This document shows positions 1 to 7,569 of a stretch of 10,969 bases of DNA, in pieces. Positions within the stretch are counted from its first letter, which is position 1. Every line of letters starts with the position of its first letter. Position numbers and translations under genes: made by a program. This DNA is from DMER64 sp964542305 (GTDB lineage Bacteria; Bacteroidota; Bacteroidia; Bacteroidales; UBA932), in the NCBI GenBank assembly GCA_964542305.1, contig CAZITX010000031.1:1-10969 (forward strand), given 5' to 3'. A model generated the notes under the pieces. That model was not told where the DNA came from and searched no databases. It saw nothing but the letters and a program-made list of their open reading frames with translations.

Positions 1-209
1 TGGGAGAATGGAATCAGGAGGAAATCTACGTCAAAGGCACGTACATCCGCGTTACCTTAAACGGGGAAGTGATTACCGAAGGTGATATCTCGGCAGGTCC
101 CATTGACGGCAGAGAGCATCCCGGGCTGGAGCGTAACGGAGGAAAGATCGGGTTCCTGGGTCACGGATCCAAACTTTGGTTCCGCAATATCAGGATCAAA
201 GAATTGTAA
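1..209 (+). CDS. DUF1080 (3-keto-disaccharide hydrolase-like) protein, 3' end only
   Basis: Only the last 68 or so codons are inside the window; the reading frame starts at base 3 and ends with TAA at 207-209. The translated tail contains EIYVKGTYIRVTLNG, a HPGL segment and GKIGFLGHGSKLWFRNIRI, which is the characteristic ending of the DUF1080 family (PF06439). This is a concanavalin-like beta-sandwich fold found in many secreted Bacteroidota and Planctomycetes proteins; some members act on 3-keto-glucosides and similar sugars. The visible part is the last beta strands, so neither the signal peptide nor any catalytic residue can be judged. The gene converges on the small lipoprotein gene at 220-603 with a gap of only 10 bases, and I see no convincing hairpin terminator between them. 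Family assignment is fairly sure; the substrate is unknown. Confidence 0.82.
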   Translation, partial: GEWNQEEIYVKGTYIRVTLNGEVITEGDISAGPIDGREHPGLERNGGKIGFLGHGSKLWFRNIRIKEL

Positions 210-219
210 ACTTCCGGGA

Positions 220-603
220 CTATTTTTTAGTCAGGATGTATTCCCCGTCCAGGGATTGTCCGTCAAAAAGAAGGTCTCCGTCGTAATACAACACCATTGT
301 GGTTGAGTCCAGTGAACGGATCTCAACCACATCGCTTACGGTGGCACTGCCTACTATTACCCGGACGTATATATAAATGCCGTCCAGGGTGTAGGTGGGT
401 GTATAGGTAGGCGCAGATACGGGAGCCGTGTATCCCATGGTTCCGTCTTCCCTGAACGTAACGGTGTAAGCGGGTTCATCGTCGTAACTCCATGTCCCCA
501 GCAAGTCGGATACGGAATAATGTTTCTGGCAGGATACGGTTAGCATTGCAAACAGAGCCATTGCCAGCAGCCCCTTGATCATGCGGATTCCTTGTTTCTT
601 CAT
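220..603 (-). CDS. Small lipocalin-like lipoprotein
   Basis: A 127-residue exported protein of unknown function. The N-terminus is a lipoprotein signal peptide: basic residues, a hydrophobic stretch, then LTVSC with the predicted lipidated Cys at residue 25. Met8 is an equally good start and would give a signal peptide of more usual length. After the Cys come a GTW motif (residues 36-38) and alternating hydrophobic strands with FREDGT and VLYYDGD turns. This pattern resembles the small lipocalin-like beta-barrel proteins common in Bacteroidetes. There is no acidic patch just after the Cys, so no sign of a surface-export signal. It is the last gene of a three-gene minus-strand set and begins 12 bases after the phosphatase-fold gene stops, so cotranscription is likely. 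Its ligand is unknown, and the lipocalin label rests on overall pattern rather than a diagnostic motif. Confidence 0.75.
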   Translation of the reverse strand: MKKQGIRMIKGLLAMALFAMLTVSCQKHYSVSDLLGTWSYDDEPAYTVTFREDGTMGYTAPVSAPTYTPTYTLDGIYIYVRVIVGSATVSDVVEIRSLDSTTMVLYYDGDLLFDGQSLDGEYILTKK

Positions 604-615
604 TGGTAGTATATC

Positions 616-1470
616 TTATTTTAGTTCGTATTCAAAAACAGCCAGCACAGGGTAATGGTCAGAGACGTAAGGAACGCCAAAGTCATCGGTCACGGTACGG
701 TAGGTCATCGCTTCTGCACCGCGGTAAAATATATGGTCTATGGGAGCCCCGTTGTACGAGCCCCATCCGTTGTAAGTGGATAGGGTGTCAGTAAGAGGGG
801 CCTCCTGTCTTGCATCCAAAAAGTGTGCCTTAACCGGCTCAAAGAGCTGATCATCAATAGTCGCATTGAAATCCCCGGTAATAAAAATGACGGGAGCGTC
901 CACGGTAATCTCCGCTATCCTGTCCATCAAAAGACGTGCGGACTCTTTTCGCGCCACCTTGCCTATGTGGTCAAAATGTGTATTGAATAAATAAAAGGAG
1001 TTCCCGGTTTCCTTGTTTTTAAAAGCGCCCCAGGTAACGATCCTTTTATGTGCGGCATCCCATCCCAGAGAAGGCACATCGGGCGTTTCACTCAGCCAGA
1101 AATCTCCTTCCCGTAACACCTCGAATTTGTCCTTCAGGTAAAATACGGCCGAGAATTCCCCCAGGGAATCCCCATCTTCCCGTGCAACCCCCAGTTTGGC
1201 GTAAGCCGGGAGGCTGTCCAGCAGGTAATGGATCTGTTCCCATACCGGTTCCTGCACGCCAAAGACATCGGGTTGCAGTGTATTGATCATTGTGATGGAA
1301 GCCGGCTTGCGGATATCCCAGTTGTGTTCCCCGTCATCCACCAGCGACAGGCGGATGTTGTAGGACATCACTTTCAGTGTTTCAGGGCGCCTGGAGCAAG
1401 CGAAAGGTGTCAACAAAATGCAACCTGTCAAAAGAGACAGCAAGATCTTAAAAGGCTTTATCATAATCAT
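616..1470 (-). CDS. Endonuclease/exonuclease/phosphatase family lipoprotein
   Basis: A 284-residue exported metal-dependent phosphoesterase of the DNase I/exonuclease III/inositol-phosphatase superfamily (PF03372). The superfamily motifs occur in order: MSYNIR (Asn38), GVQE (metal ligand Glu74), NTHFDH (His165), TGDFN (Asp200, Asn202), IDHIF (Asp245) and SDHYPV (Asp271 and the general base His272). The catalytic set appears complete. The N-terminus is hydrophobic and ends in TPFAC, with Cys25 the likely lipidated residue; an alternative LLTGC at Cys17 is less likely because a hydrophobic run follows it. ATG codons at 1470 and 1464 are both possible starts. The gene begins 9 bases after the BACON/GLUG gene stops and 12 bases before the lipocalin-like gene, so the three are probably one operon. 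The substrate (nucleic acid, sugar phosphate, inositol phosphate or phospholipid) cannot be read from the sequence. Confidence 0.9.
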   Translation of the reverse strand: MIMIKPFKILLSLLTGCILLTPFACSRRPETLKVMSYNIRLSLVDDGEHNWDIRKPASITMINTLQPDVFGVQEPVWEQIHYLLDSLPAYAKLGVAREDGDSLGEFSAVFYLKDKFEVLREGDFWLSETPDVPSLGWDAAHKRIVTWGAFKNKETGNSFYLFNTHFDHIGKVARKESARLLMDRIAEITVDAPVIFITGDFNATIDDQLFEPVKAHFLDARQEAPLTDTLSTYNGWGSYNGAPIDHIFYRGAEAMTYRTVTDDFGVPYVSDHYPVLAVFEYELK

Positions 1471-1479
1471 TTGAAAAGT

Positions 1480-4434
1480 TTAGTTAGTTCCTCCGTACAT
1501 GTTGGCATCACTGGCAGGCTCTCCGTTCACGGTGCCGGTATTGGTACAATCTACAGGGGCGGGACCCGACACAAAGAAGCCGCAAAAACCGCCCACAAAG
1601 CAATTCATACCTAACTCTGTATTAATATAGCCGCTAACGGGTCCGGAATTGGAACACGCTTTCAATTCGCCACCCGAATAATAATTTCCCCGTCCTGTAA
1701 CCCCTACTACGCCGCCCACAAATTTGCTTTTGCCGGTCCGGCTCACACGTGTGACAGAGCCGGAATTCACACAACCGGTAAGATTTCCGGCTTCGTTGAA
1801 TGCACATATTCCTGCAATGGCAAAATACGTATCGTCCATTTCCGTTTCCGTACCGGTTATGGTTCCCGAATTCGTACATTCGTTGAGCTTGCCTCTCAGG
1901 TTCTCGGCCACTATGCCTCCTACAAAGAAAGATCCAGTAACGAGTCCCGAATTCTCATTCAGTTCCAGTGTGCCGCCGCTGGTATTGGAAGCCACTACAC
2001 CTCCGGCACTTTTACGACCGGTAACAGCCCCACTGTTGATACAGTTTTTCACCTTATACAAGGTAGATCCTGATGTAAAACGGGCAACGACCCCTCCGGC
2101 CGAATAACCGGATACAACGCCACGGTTCTCACACCCGTCAACCGTTGAAGACGACACCCCGGCAATGCCTCCGGAGACCGTTATGTCATATATGTCCCCT
2201 TCGGTAATGCCTTCTTCATCCTGGGAACCTTCCGCCACCCCGCTTAAAGGAGTGGTTATGGCTCCCGTATTCAGGCATTGTTTTAAAACGCCTTTTGTAT
2301 AAGCGGCAATCCCACCGGCAATCCAGGTAGAAGTGACCGGTGCGTAATTTTTACAATTGATGATATCGGATCCGGACTTATCCACCATGGCAGCAATACC
2401 GCCTGCAGGACCCTCCATGGCATTGATCGCGGCTGCATCCTGATTCACGGAACCTTCTATTGAAGCATTGTCGGTAAGTGTTCCGGCGATACCTCCCACA
2501 CTGGAATTTCCGGTGACGCTACCGCTGTTATTTCCTTGATTGATAGTCAATAAAGCCCCGGAAACAGAGCCGCAGATACCTCCCACACTGTTTAACCCTT
2601 CCACATGGGCAGCGTTACTGCATCCATTTACCCGGTATGCATTGTCCCCGAAAAAATACCCGGCAATCCCGCCCACTGCGGTTTCACCCCGGATCGTTCC
2701 GGCATTGTCACAATCCAGGATATCCGAAGAAATATTTCCACCGGCAACACCTCCGGTCCATGCAGATTCCTCTTCTTCAGTTCCCCGGGAAGTGATTGCC
2801 CCGGTATTGGAACAATTCCGGATTGTGCAAGTAAGGTATTGCACCCCGCATATCCCTCCCAGGTTGTCAGACCCGGTTATATTGGATTTGTTTTCACAAT
2901 TCTCTATGGTACAGGTCACCCTGGAATAACCGCATATGCCTCCCGTGAATGAAGCGCCTTTAATGAAGGCATCTGCGAGGTTTACACAATCTTTGATCAG
3001 GGAACCATCGTACTGATCCCCGCAAATTCCCCCTGTCATATTTTCGGTTCCCTGTACGGTACCTCTGTTTTGTGAATTCCTGATCGTGGCATCAATACCG
3101 GAATAGCCGCATATCCCGCCCGTGGATTCGATCCCTTTGACGACCGCCCCGGCTTTGTTTTCACAATAACTGATAACAGACGTTGTTTGCGTTCCTGCAA
3201 TCCCTCCGGTTTCGTACAATCCTTCTACCGAACCACTATTGGAACTGTAGGAAACAACAGCCGGATTATGATACAGATCGGTAGTCATTACTCCGGCTAT
3301 TCCTCCTGTGGATGCACTGGTGCTGTTGCCGGAAACTTTTATGGAGCCGCGGAAATGACAATTGTTAACGGTACCGCCGGCAAGGGTTCCGCAAATGCCG
3401 CCGGTTGCCATGTATTGATAATCTCCGGGAGTAACGGTGACAGAACAGGACTGATCCAGGATCAGGTTTTTGATTTCAGCTTGTATTACAGACCCAAATA
3501 GTCCTGTAGATCTGTATGTTGTCCCTGTTATGGACAGGTTGCTGATAGTATGGTTATTCCCGTTAAAAGTTCCGGAAAAACTGCTGTTCCTCTCGTTGAA
3601 CAACAAGTAATAGGTGTGTTCCCCTATGGGAGTCCAGTCTGCAACGGAAGACATATCCAGATTGGCCAGCAAATGTACAGTACTGTCGCTGTCCATCCAT
3701 GGCCTAAGGTCTTTTTTATTGTTGACATCATCCCGGAAAGCGATCAGATCTTCCGGAACGGATATTCCCAAAGGACGTTGTGTGACGTGCAAAAAGGCTA
3801 TGGTATCGTTTACCGTCTTGAATGCAAGTATGGCCGTCCTGGCCTGGGTGCTTTTTGAGGGATCGGCAATAAAAGAAAACGGGTATTCTCCCCGCCCTCC
3901 CGCTTCCTGCCCGGGGGCAAGGTTGCACCAGGCAGCATTGCTGCCTTCGTAAGTCCATGTAGTATCTGAAAAAAGAGAGAAATCATAATTACCGCCCCTG
4001 CAGGGAATTTCAATGTCTGTAGTGCTCAATGTGAGGGTATCGGCAGTCACGGGCGGATCGGGATCGTCCGGACCGCTCACATAAGCCTGGAAAACGGTGA
4101 TCACCGATTTTATACTGCTGTTGGATTTTGACTGGATCACCACGTCCTGTGCGCGGGCTGCCCCGGAGGTATTTTTTGATACCGAAAAACGCAGGTAAAC
4201 CGTCTTGACGGATGTTGAGACCGATGAAAGATTTGTAGTACACCATGTTTCGGGGACATCTACCGTCCAGGCGGAATTGGATGTGACGGCAACCGTATCC
4301 ACCCCTCCTTCGCTGTCAAAATGCAGTTCCTGCGGATGAGAATTGATGTAATAGACCGTGTCTTCTTTTTTACAACCTGTAAAAGCCAGGGTCAGTATCA
4401 AGAAAACAATGGGAATAGAAAAGATTTTTTTCAT
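1480..4434 (-). CDS. BACON-domain and GLUG-repeat surface lipoprotein, 984 aa
   Basis: A large exported protein of unknown function. I take the ATG at 4432-4434 as start because it gives a normal signal peptide (MKKIFS, hydrophobic core, FTGC) with lipidated Cys at residue 21; a TTG three codons upstream is less likely. The Cys is followed by KKED, which resembles the Lys-plus-two-acidic lipoprotein export signal described for Bacteroidetes surface lipoproteins. Residues about 32-117 and 132-219 are two BACON domains, each with the TVAVTSNSAWTV-like or FSLFSDTTWTY strand and an ending like VFQA or VTQRP. From about residue 285 to the end lies a GLUG-type array (PF07581) introduced by SGTFNGNNHTISNLSI. 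BACON domains are thought to bind carbohydrate or mucin, and GLUG repeats are expected to stack as a beta-helix, so an adhesive or glycan-binding surface role is plausible but inferred. I see no catalytic module and no type IX secretion C-terminal domain. First gene of a three-gene operon. Confidence 0.88.
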   Translation of the reverse strand: MKKIFSIPIVFLILTLAFTGCKKEDTVYYINSHPQELHFDSEGGVDTVAVTSNSAWTVDVPETWCTTNLSSVSTSVKTVYLRFSVSKNTSGAARAQDVVIQSKSNSSIKSVITVFQAYVSGPDDPDPPVTADTLTLSTTDIEIPCRGGNYDFSLFSDTTWTYEGSNAAWCNLAPGQEAGGRGEYPFSFIADPSKSTQARTAILAFKTVNDTIAFLHVTQRPLGISVPEDLIAFRDDVNNKKDLRPWMDSDSTVHLLANLDMSSVADWTPIGEHTYYLLFNERNSSFSGTFNGNNHTISNLSITGTTYRSTGLFGSVIQAEIKNLILDQSCSVTVTPGDYQYMATGGICGTLAGGTVNNCHFRGSIKVSGNSTSASTGGIAGVMTTDLYHNPAVVSYSSNSGSVEGLYETGGIAGTQTTSVISYCENKAGAVVKGIESTGGICGYSGIDATIRNSQNRGTVQGTENMTGGICGDQYDGSLIKDCVNLADAFIKGASFTGGICGYSRVTCTIENCENKSNITGSDNLGGICGVQYLTCTIRNCSNTGAITSRGTEEEESAWTGGVAGGNISSDILDCDNAGTIRGETAVGGIAGYFFGDNAYRVNGCSNAAHVEGLNSVGGICGSVSGALLTINQGNNSGSVTGNSSVGGIAGTLTDNASIEGSVNQDAAAINAMEGPAGGIAAMVDKSGSDIINCKNYAPVTSTWIAGGIAAYTKGVLKQCLNTGAITTPLSGVAEGSQDEEGITEGDIYDITVSGGIAGVSSSTVDGCENRGVVSGYSAGGVVARFTSGSTLYKVKNCINSGAVTGRKSAGGVVASNTSGGTLELNENSGLVTGSFFVGGIVAENLRGKLNECTNSGTITGTETEMDDTYFAIAGICAFNEAGNLTGCVNSGSVTRVSRTGKSKFVGGVVGVTGRGNYYSGGELKACSNSGPVSGYINTELGMNCFVGGFCGFFVSGPAPVDCTNTGTVNGEPASDANMYGGTN
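1483..3573 (-). repeat. GLUG-like protein repeat array (about 20 units) inside the BACON/GLUG gene
   Basis: This coding array repeats a unit of about 31 residues built on the pattern GGI(C/A)G, then a variable turn, then I-x-x-C-x-N-x-G-x-(I/V)-x-G. I count about 20 copies of the GG(I/V)xG/A element, for example TGGICGYSG, LGGICGVQY, VGGIAGTLT, AGGIAAYTK, AGGVVASNT and VGGFCGFFV. Most units carry the C-x-N element as well (NCEN, NCSN, DCDN, QCLN, GCEN, NCIN, ECTN, GCVN, ACSN). Unit lengths vary because of loop insertions, and the nucleotide copies are diverged. It is therefore an old protein repeat and not a recent DNA tandem duplication. Confidence 0.85.
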
Positions 4435-4523
4435 TTTGCACAAAATGGAAAAGTATACTGCAAAGATGCGTAAAACCTGCTAAATGTTGCGCTATACCAT
4501 TAAAAAAATGTAATTTCGCTTTT
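4435..4523. promoter_or_regulatory. Divergent promoter region between the lipoprotein operon and the asmA-like gene
   Basis: These 89 bases are AT-rich and separate two divergent genes, so both promoters should lie here. On the plus strand TAATTTCG (4511-4518) matches the Bacteroides -7 box TAnnTTTG except for one base, and GTTG at 4486-4489 sits 21 bases upstream as a near -33 box. The -7 box ends only 5 bases before the ATG. On the minus strand TACTTTTC (4448-4455) is a one-mismatch -7 box lying 13 bases before the ATG, but no good -33 partner is visible. No Shine-Dalgarno sequence is evident for either gene. Confidence 0.4.
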
Positions 4524-7500
4524 ATGAAAAAGGGTTGGCGTCTGCTGATATTTGTGACCGGATCGCTTGTCTTGCTGTCGGTCATTCTGACAACTGCCGT
4601 TGCCATGATCCTGTCACCGGAACGGCTGACCGGACTGATCAACCGTTATGCCAATCAATACCTGGACGCCACGGTTTCATTGTCGGAAGCATCGGTCAAT
4701 GTGCTGCAAAATTATCCCAATGTTACCATCACGTTAAAAGACGGAAATATTATAGTGCCTTCTCCCGACCCTGATAAAGAATGGGCAGATTCCCTGCTGA
4801 CATTCAATAAGATTGAAGCCGTAATAAGGCCGCTATCCCTGATAAGGAAAAGGCTTCTGATCCCTAGCCTTCACCTGGAAAGCACCTCCATCCGCCTTTT
4901 TACTAACACCGGCGATCGCTCCAACTGGGAAATCTTCGCCGATACATCCGGGGACACAACCTCTGCCGGTTTTACTTATTCCATAGGAAAACTATGTGCT
5001 TCCGACACCCTTCATTTTGCTTACGAAGACTTGGCAGATACGGTGATCTACCGCATCAGCATTCGCGAAATGACGGCTAAATCCTCTTTGACCGGATCTG
5101 CTCTCCAGACAGATATCGATTCCTATTCCAATACACTGATCGTGGGAAAAGACACATTGTTCAACCGCATCCCATTTTTGGTCAAAGGATACATTACCCT
5201 TGAAAACAATTTTGACGACTATTACTTCAGGGACTGTAAAACGGTCCTGGGCAATGTGCCCCTTTATATCAACGGGTTCATGGGATTGCGCCCTGACAGT
5301 CTGGAATTGAAAGCCCTTTGCCGGGTAGATTCCACCGGCTTTGAAGCTCTTTCGGAAGCCATTCCCGATATGATCCTGCCCCCCGGCTTGATACAGGCTC
5401 CGGACATGCCTGTTTCCCTGGAAGTAAAATTGAACGGTGCATATTACTACGGCAGCGGAGAATTCCCGGTGTACTCGGCGCACCTGAAAGCAGGCCCCGG
5501 GAGCCTGTCTTATGATCCGTTAAAACTGGCATTTCCTTTGTTTAAAACAGAACTATCGTCATCCTTTGACCCGCAAAAAGGAGATGAAGGAACATTGAGC
5601 GTTCACGGTCTGGATGTTGACAGTCCGGCATTGAAGGTTTCCCTGGCGGGAACAGTCTCTTCCATGTTCCGGGATCCTTCGGTAAAAGTTTCGGCAAAAA
5701 CTCATTTCGTTCTGGACAGTCTTGGCTCCCTTTTAACCGATCTGCGCCTACATACCGCAAAAGGTGATGTAACTGCTTTATTGGAGGCCGATTGCAAAAT
5801 AAGCGATCTGAATTTTACGGGACTGGGAAATGTCATGCTGCGAGCAGATGTATCAACTGACGGATTCAGCCTGGACATTCCTTCGGACAGTATCTTTTGC
5901 CGCGCCGGTACCACCCGAATAAGGGCGGCTATCGATCCGGGGAAGGCGCTGGATGCGGATCTTACTACGGACAGCCTGAAGATTCTTTACAAAGGTCGCG
6001 AGCTGGCCGATATATCACAGACCGTGCTTACGGCAAAAAGCACGCCGGGCATGTTTACCAGGGATTCAACACGCGTACAGCCATTGGAAGGTGTTTTGAA
6101 GGCCAAACATTTGGCTGTTTTTATCAACGACACCGTACGTTTTGGGGTTGACCAGGGATTTCTTGCTTTTACCATGCGTGCGGATGATCAGGATCAGCGG
6201 ATTCCTGTTATTGATGCCCGTCTGGAGGCAACCCGCGCCCATGGTGTATACGGCATTCACACGGCAAGCCTTTCTGATTTAAATCTCAGTGCCGGATTGA
6301 CATATAACCGGCAGTGGGTAAACCGCAGGGATTCCCTGGTCCGCACAACCCGCAGATCTTCCGACCGCAGGCGAACTCCCCGGATCCAGCACGAATTTTC
6401 CTATGCCGATCTGGACTTTGATCTGGATCGTGAGTCACGTGGTTTATTGCGAAAATGGGACATCAACGGTGCGTTGCAGGCTTCCGGCATCCGCGTGGTC
6501 AGTCCGTCACTGCCCCTGCATACACATATGCATTCGTTGAACATGACACTGGACGGCGACCGCCTGGAAATCACCAATACCCGAGTAAAAGCGGGCCGGT
6601 CAGATCTGCTGCTTAACGGATACGTAGAAAACATCCGCAGGGTTTTGCTGGGCAGAGGCACCCTGAATATGAATTTTGATCTTCAAAGCGATACCCTGGA
6701 CACCAATGAACTCATAAAAGCGTTCAGTATAGAACCGGAACCCGGCAGCGGAGATTTGTTGATCGTTCCCGGAAATATTTACCTGCAGGTGGTTATGGCC
6801 GTTTCCAATGCCTATTACCGGCATTTGCAGATGACCAATCTTCACGGGTTGTTGCGTGCCGCAGACAGGTACCTGCTGCTGGACGGCCTGGAAGCATCTT
6901 CCAATGCCGGGGACATATCCATAAATGCCCTGTACGCCACGCCGGATAAAGACAACCTTCGGGCAGGTCTGGATATAGAAATGAAAGATGTTTTGCTGGA
7001 AGAGGTCACCCGTCTGTTGCCATCCATGGACACGTTATTTCCTATGATCAATTCATTCAGGGGCCTGGCAGATGTCCAGATATCGGTGACTTCCGGGCTT
7101 GATGCCCAAATGAACCTGAAATTTTCCACACTCACGGGCGCCTGCAGGATAGCCGGTTACGGTCTGGTTCTGCTGGACGGCCAGACATTTTCAGATATAT
7201 CACGCAAACTTATGTTCCGCAAAAAGGCCCTTAACCTGATTGACAGCATTCACGTTGAAGCCACCATGGCGGATAACCGAATTGATGTTTTTCCATTCAT
7301 TATGCAAATGGACCGCTACCGGGCTGCCATTGCCGGTTCCCACAATATTGACAGAACCTTTCATTACCACATATCCATGCTGCGATCTCCCGTTCCTTTC
7401 CGTTTTGGACTGGACGTCCGGGGCACTACCGACGATTACGACATTGATCTGGGACGCACCCGTTTTACCGATGAGCGGATCCCCGTACTTTCTTACCGGA

Positions 7501-7568
7501 TAGATAGTATCCGTGTAAATTTACGGGAAAGCATCCGGAGTTATTTTGAAAATTTTACCTTTGATTGA
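4524..7568 (+). CDS. AsmA-like inner-membrane-anchored envelope protein
   Basis: A 1014-residue AsmA-family protein. It has one N-terminal membrane anchor (about residues 7-29), then a large periplasmic part rich in amphipathic beta strands. The N-terminal region shows the family layout: LTGLINRYANQYLDA, then a strand with NYPNVTITLKDG, the segment DSLLTFNKIEAVIRPLSL, and SNWEIF. The C-terminal AsmA-like domain runs from about residue 740 to the end and contains the VPGNIYLQV and FRGLADVQISV strands. AsmA-like proteins belong to the same broad group as bridge-like lipid-transfer proteins such as TamB and YhdP, and are tied to outer-membrane lipid and protein homeostasis. A strongly basic stretch occurs at about residues 596-620 (10 Arg in 25 residues), probably a loop. 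The stop codon is followed after a single base by kdsB, which suggests translational coupling and an outer-membrane/LPS role. The exact cargo is unknown. Confidence 0.82.
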   Translation: MKKGWRLLIFVTGSLVLLSVILTTAVAMILSPERLTGLINRYANQYLDATVSLSEASVNVLQNYPNVTITLKDGNIIVPSPDPDKEWADSLLTFNKIEAVIRPLSLIRKRLLIPSLHLESTSIRLFTNTGDRSNWEIFADTSGDTTSAGFTYSIGKLCASDTLHFAYEDLADTVIYRISIREMTAKSSLTGSALQTDIDSYSNTLIVGKDTLFNRIPFLVKGYITLENNFDDYYFRDCKTVLGNVPLYINGFMGLRPDSLELKALCRVDSTGFEALSEAIPDMILPPGLIQAPDMPVSLEVKLNGAYYYGSGEFPVYSAHLKAGPGSLSYDPLKLAFPLFKTELSSSFDPQKGDEGTLSVHGLDVDSPALKVSLAGTVSSMFRDPSVKVSAKTHFVLDSLGSLLTDLRLHTAKGDVTALLEADCKISDLNFTGLGNVMLRADVSTDGFSLDIPSDSIFCRAGTTRIRAAIDPGKALDADLTTDSLKILYKGRELADISQTVLTAKSTPGMFTRDSTRVQPLEGVLKAKHLAVFINDTVRFGVDQGFLAFTMRADDQDQRIPVIDARLEATRAHGVYGIHTASLSDLNLSAGLTYNRQWVNRRDSLVRTTRRSSDRRRTPRIQHEFSYADLDFDLDRESRGLLRKWDINGALQASGIRVVSPSLPLHTHMHSLNMTLDGDRLEITNTRVKAGRSDLLLNGYVENIRRVLLGRGTLNMNFDLQSDTLDTNELIKAFSIEPEPGSGDLLIVPGNIYLQVVMAVSNAYYRHLQMTNLHGLLRAADRYLLLDGLEASSNAGDISINALYATPDKDNLRAGLDIEMKDVLLEEVTRLLPSMDTLFPMINSFRGLADVQISVTSGLDAQMNLKFSTLTGACRIAGYGLVLLDGQTFSDISRKLMFRKKALNLIDSIHVEATMADNRIDVFPFIMQMDRYRAAIAGSHNIDRTFHYHISMLRSPVPFRFGLDVRGTTDDYDIDLGRTRFTDERIPVLSYRIDSIRVNLRESIRSYFENFTFD

Positions 7569-7569
7569 T

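Noticed and set aside
210..219. Bidirectional terminator between the DUF1080 and lipocalin-like genes
   Set aside because: Only 10 bases separate the stops, and I find no stable inverted repeat followed by a T run in the gap or nearby tails.
1724..2107. Open plus-strand frame of 127 codons opposite the GLUG array
   Set aside because: It is antisense to the repeat-coding gene, is rich in Pro, Thr and Val from the reversed Gly/Asn codons, and shows no family motif or start signal.
2540..2929. Second open plus-strand frame of 129 codons opposite the GLUG array
   Set aside because: Same origin: a frame kept open by the repetitive codon use of the real gene on the other strand.
1483..3573. DNA tandem repeat or CRISPR-like array
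   Set aside because: The periodicity is in the protein; nucleotide copies are diverged and there are no identical short repeats with unique spacers.
4435..4443. TTG start for the BACON/GLUG protein at 4441-4443
   Set aside because: It adds only three residues before a good ATG and a normal MKK signal-peptide start.
7546..7569. Upstream ATG for kdsB at 7546
   Set aside because: It would overlap the asmA-like gene and add eight residues before the conserved N-terminus; the ATG at 7570 gives the standard 248-residue enzyme.
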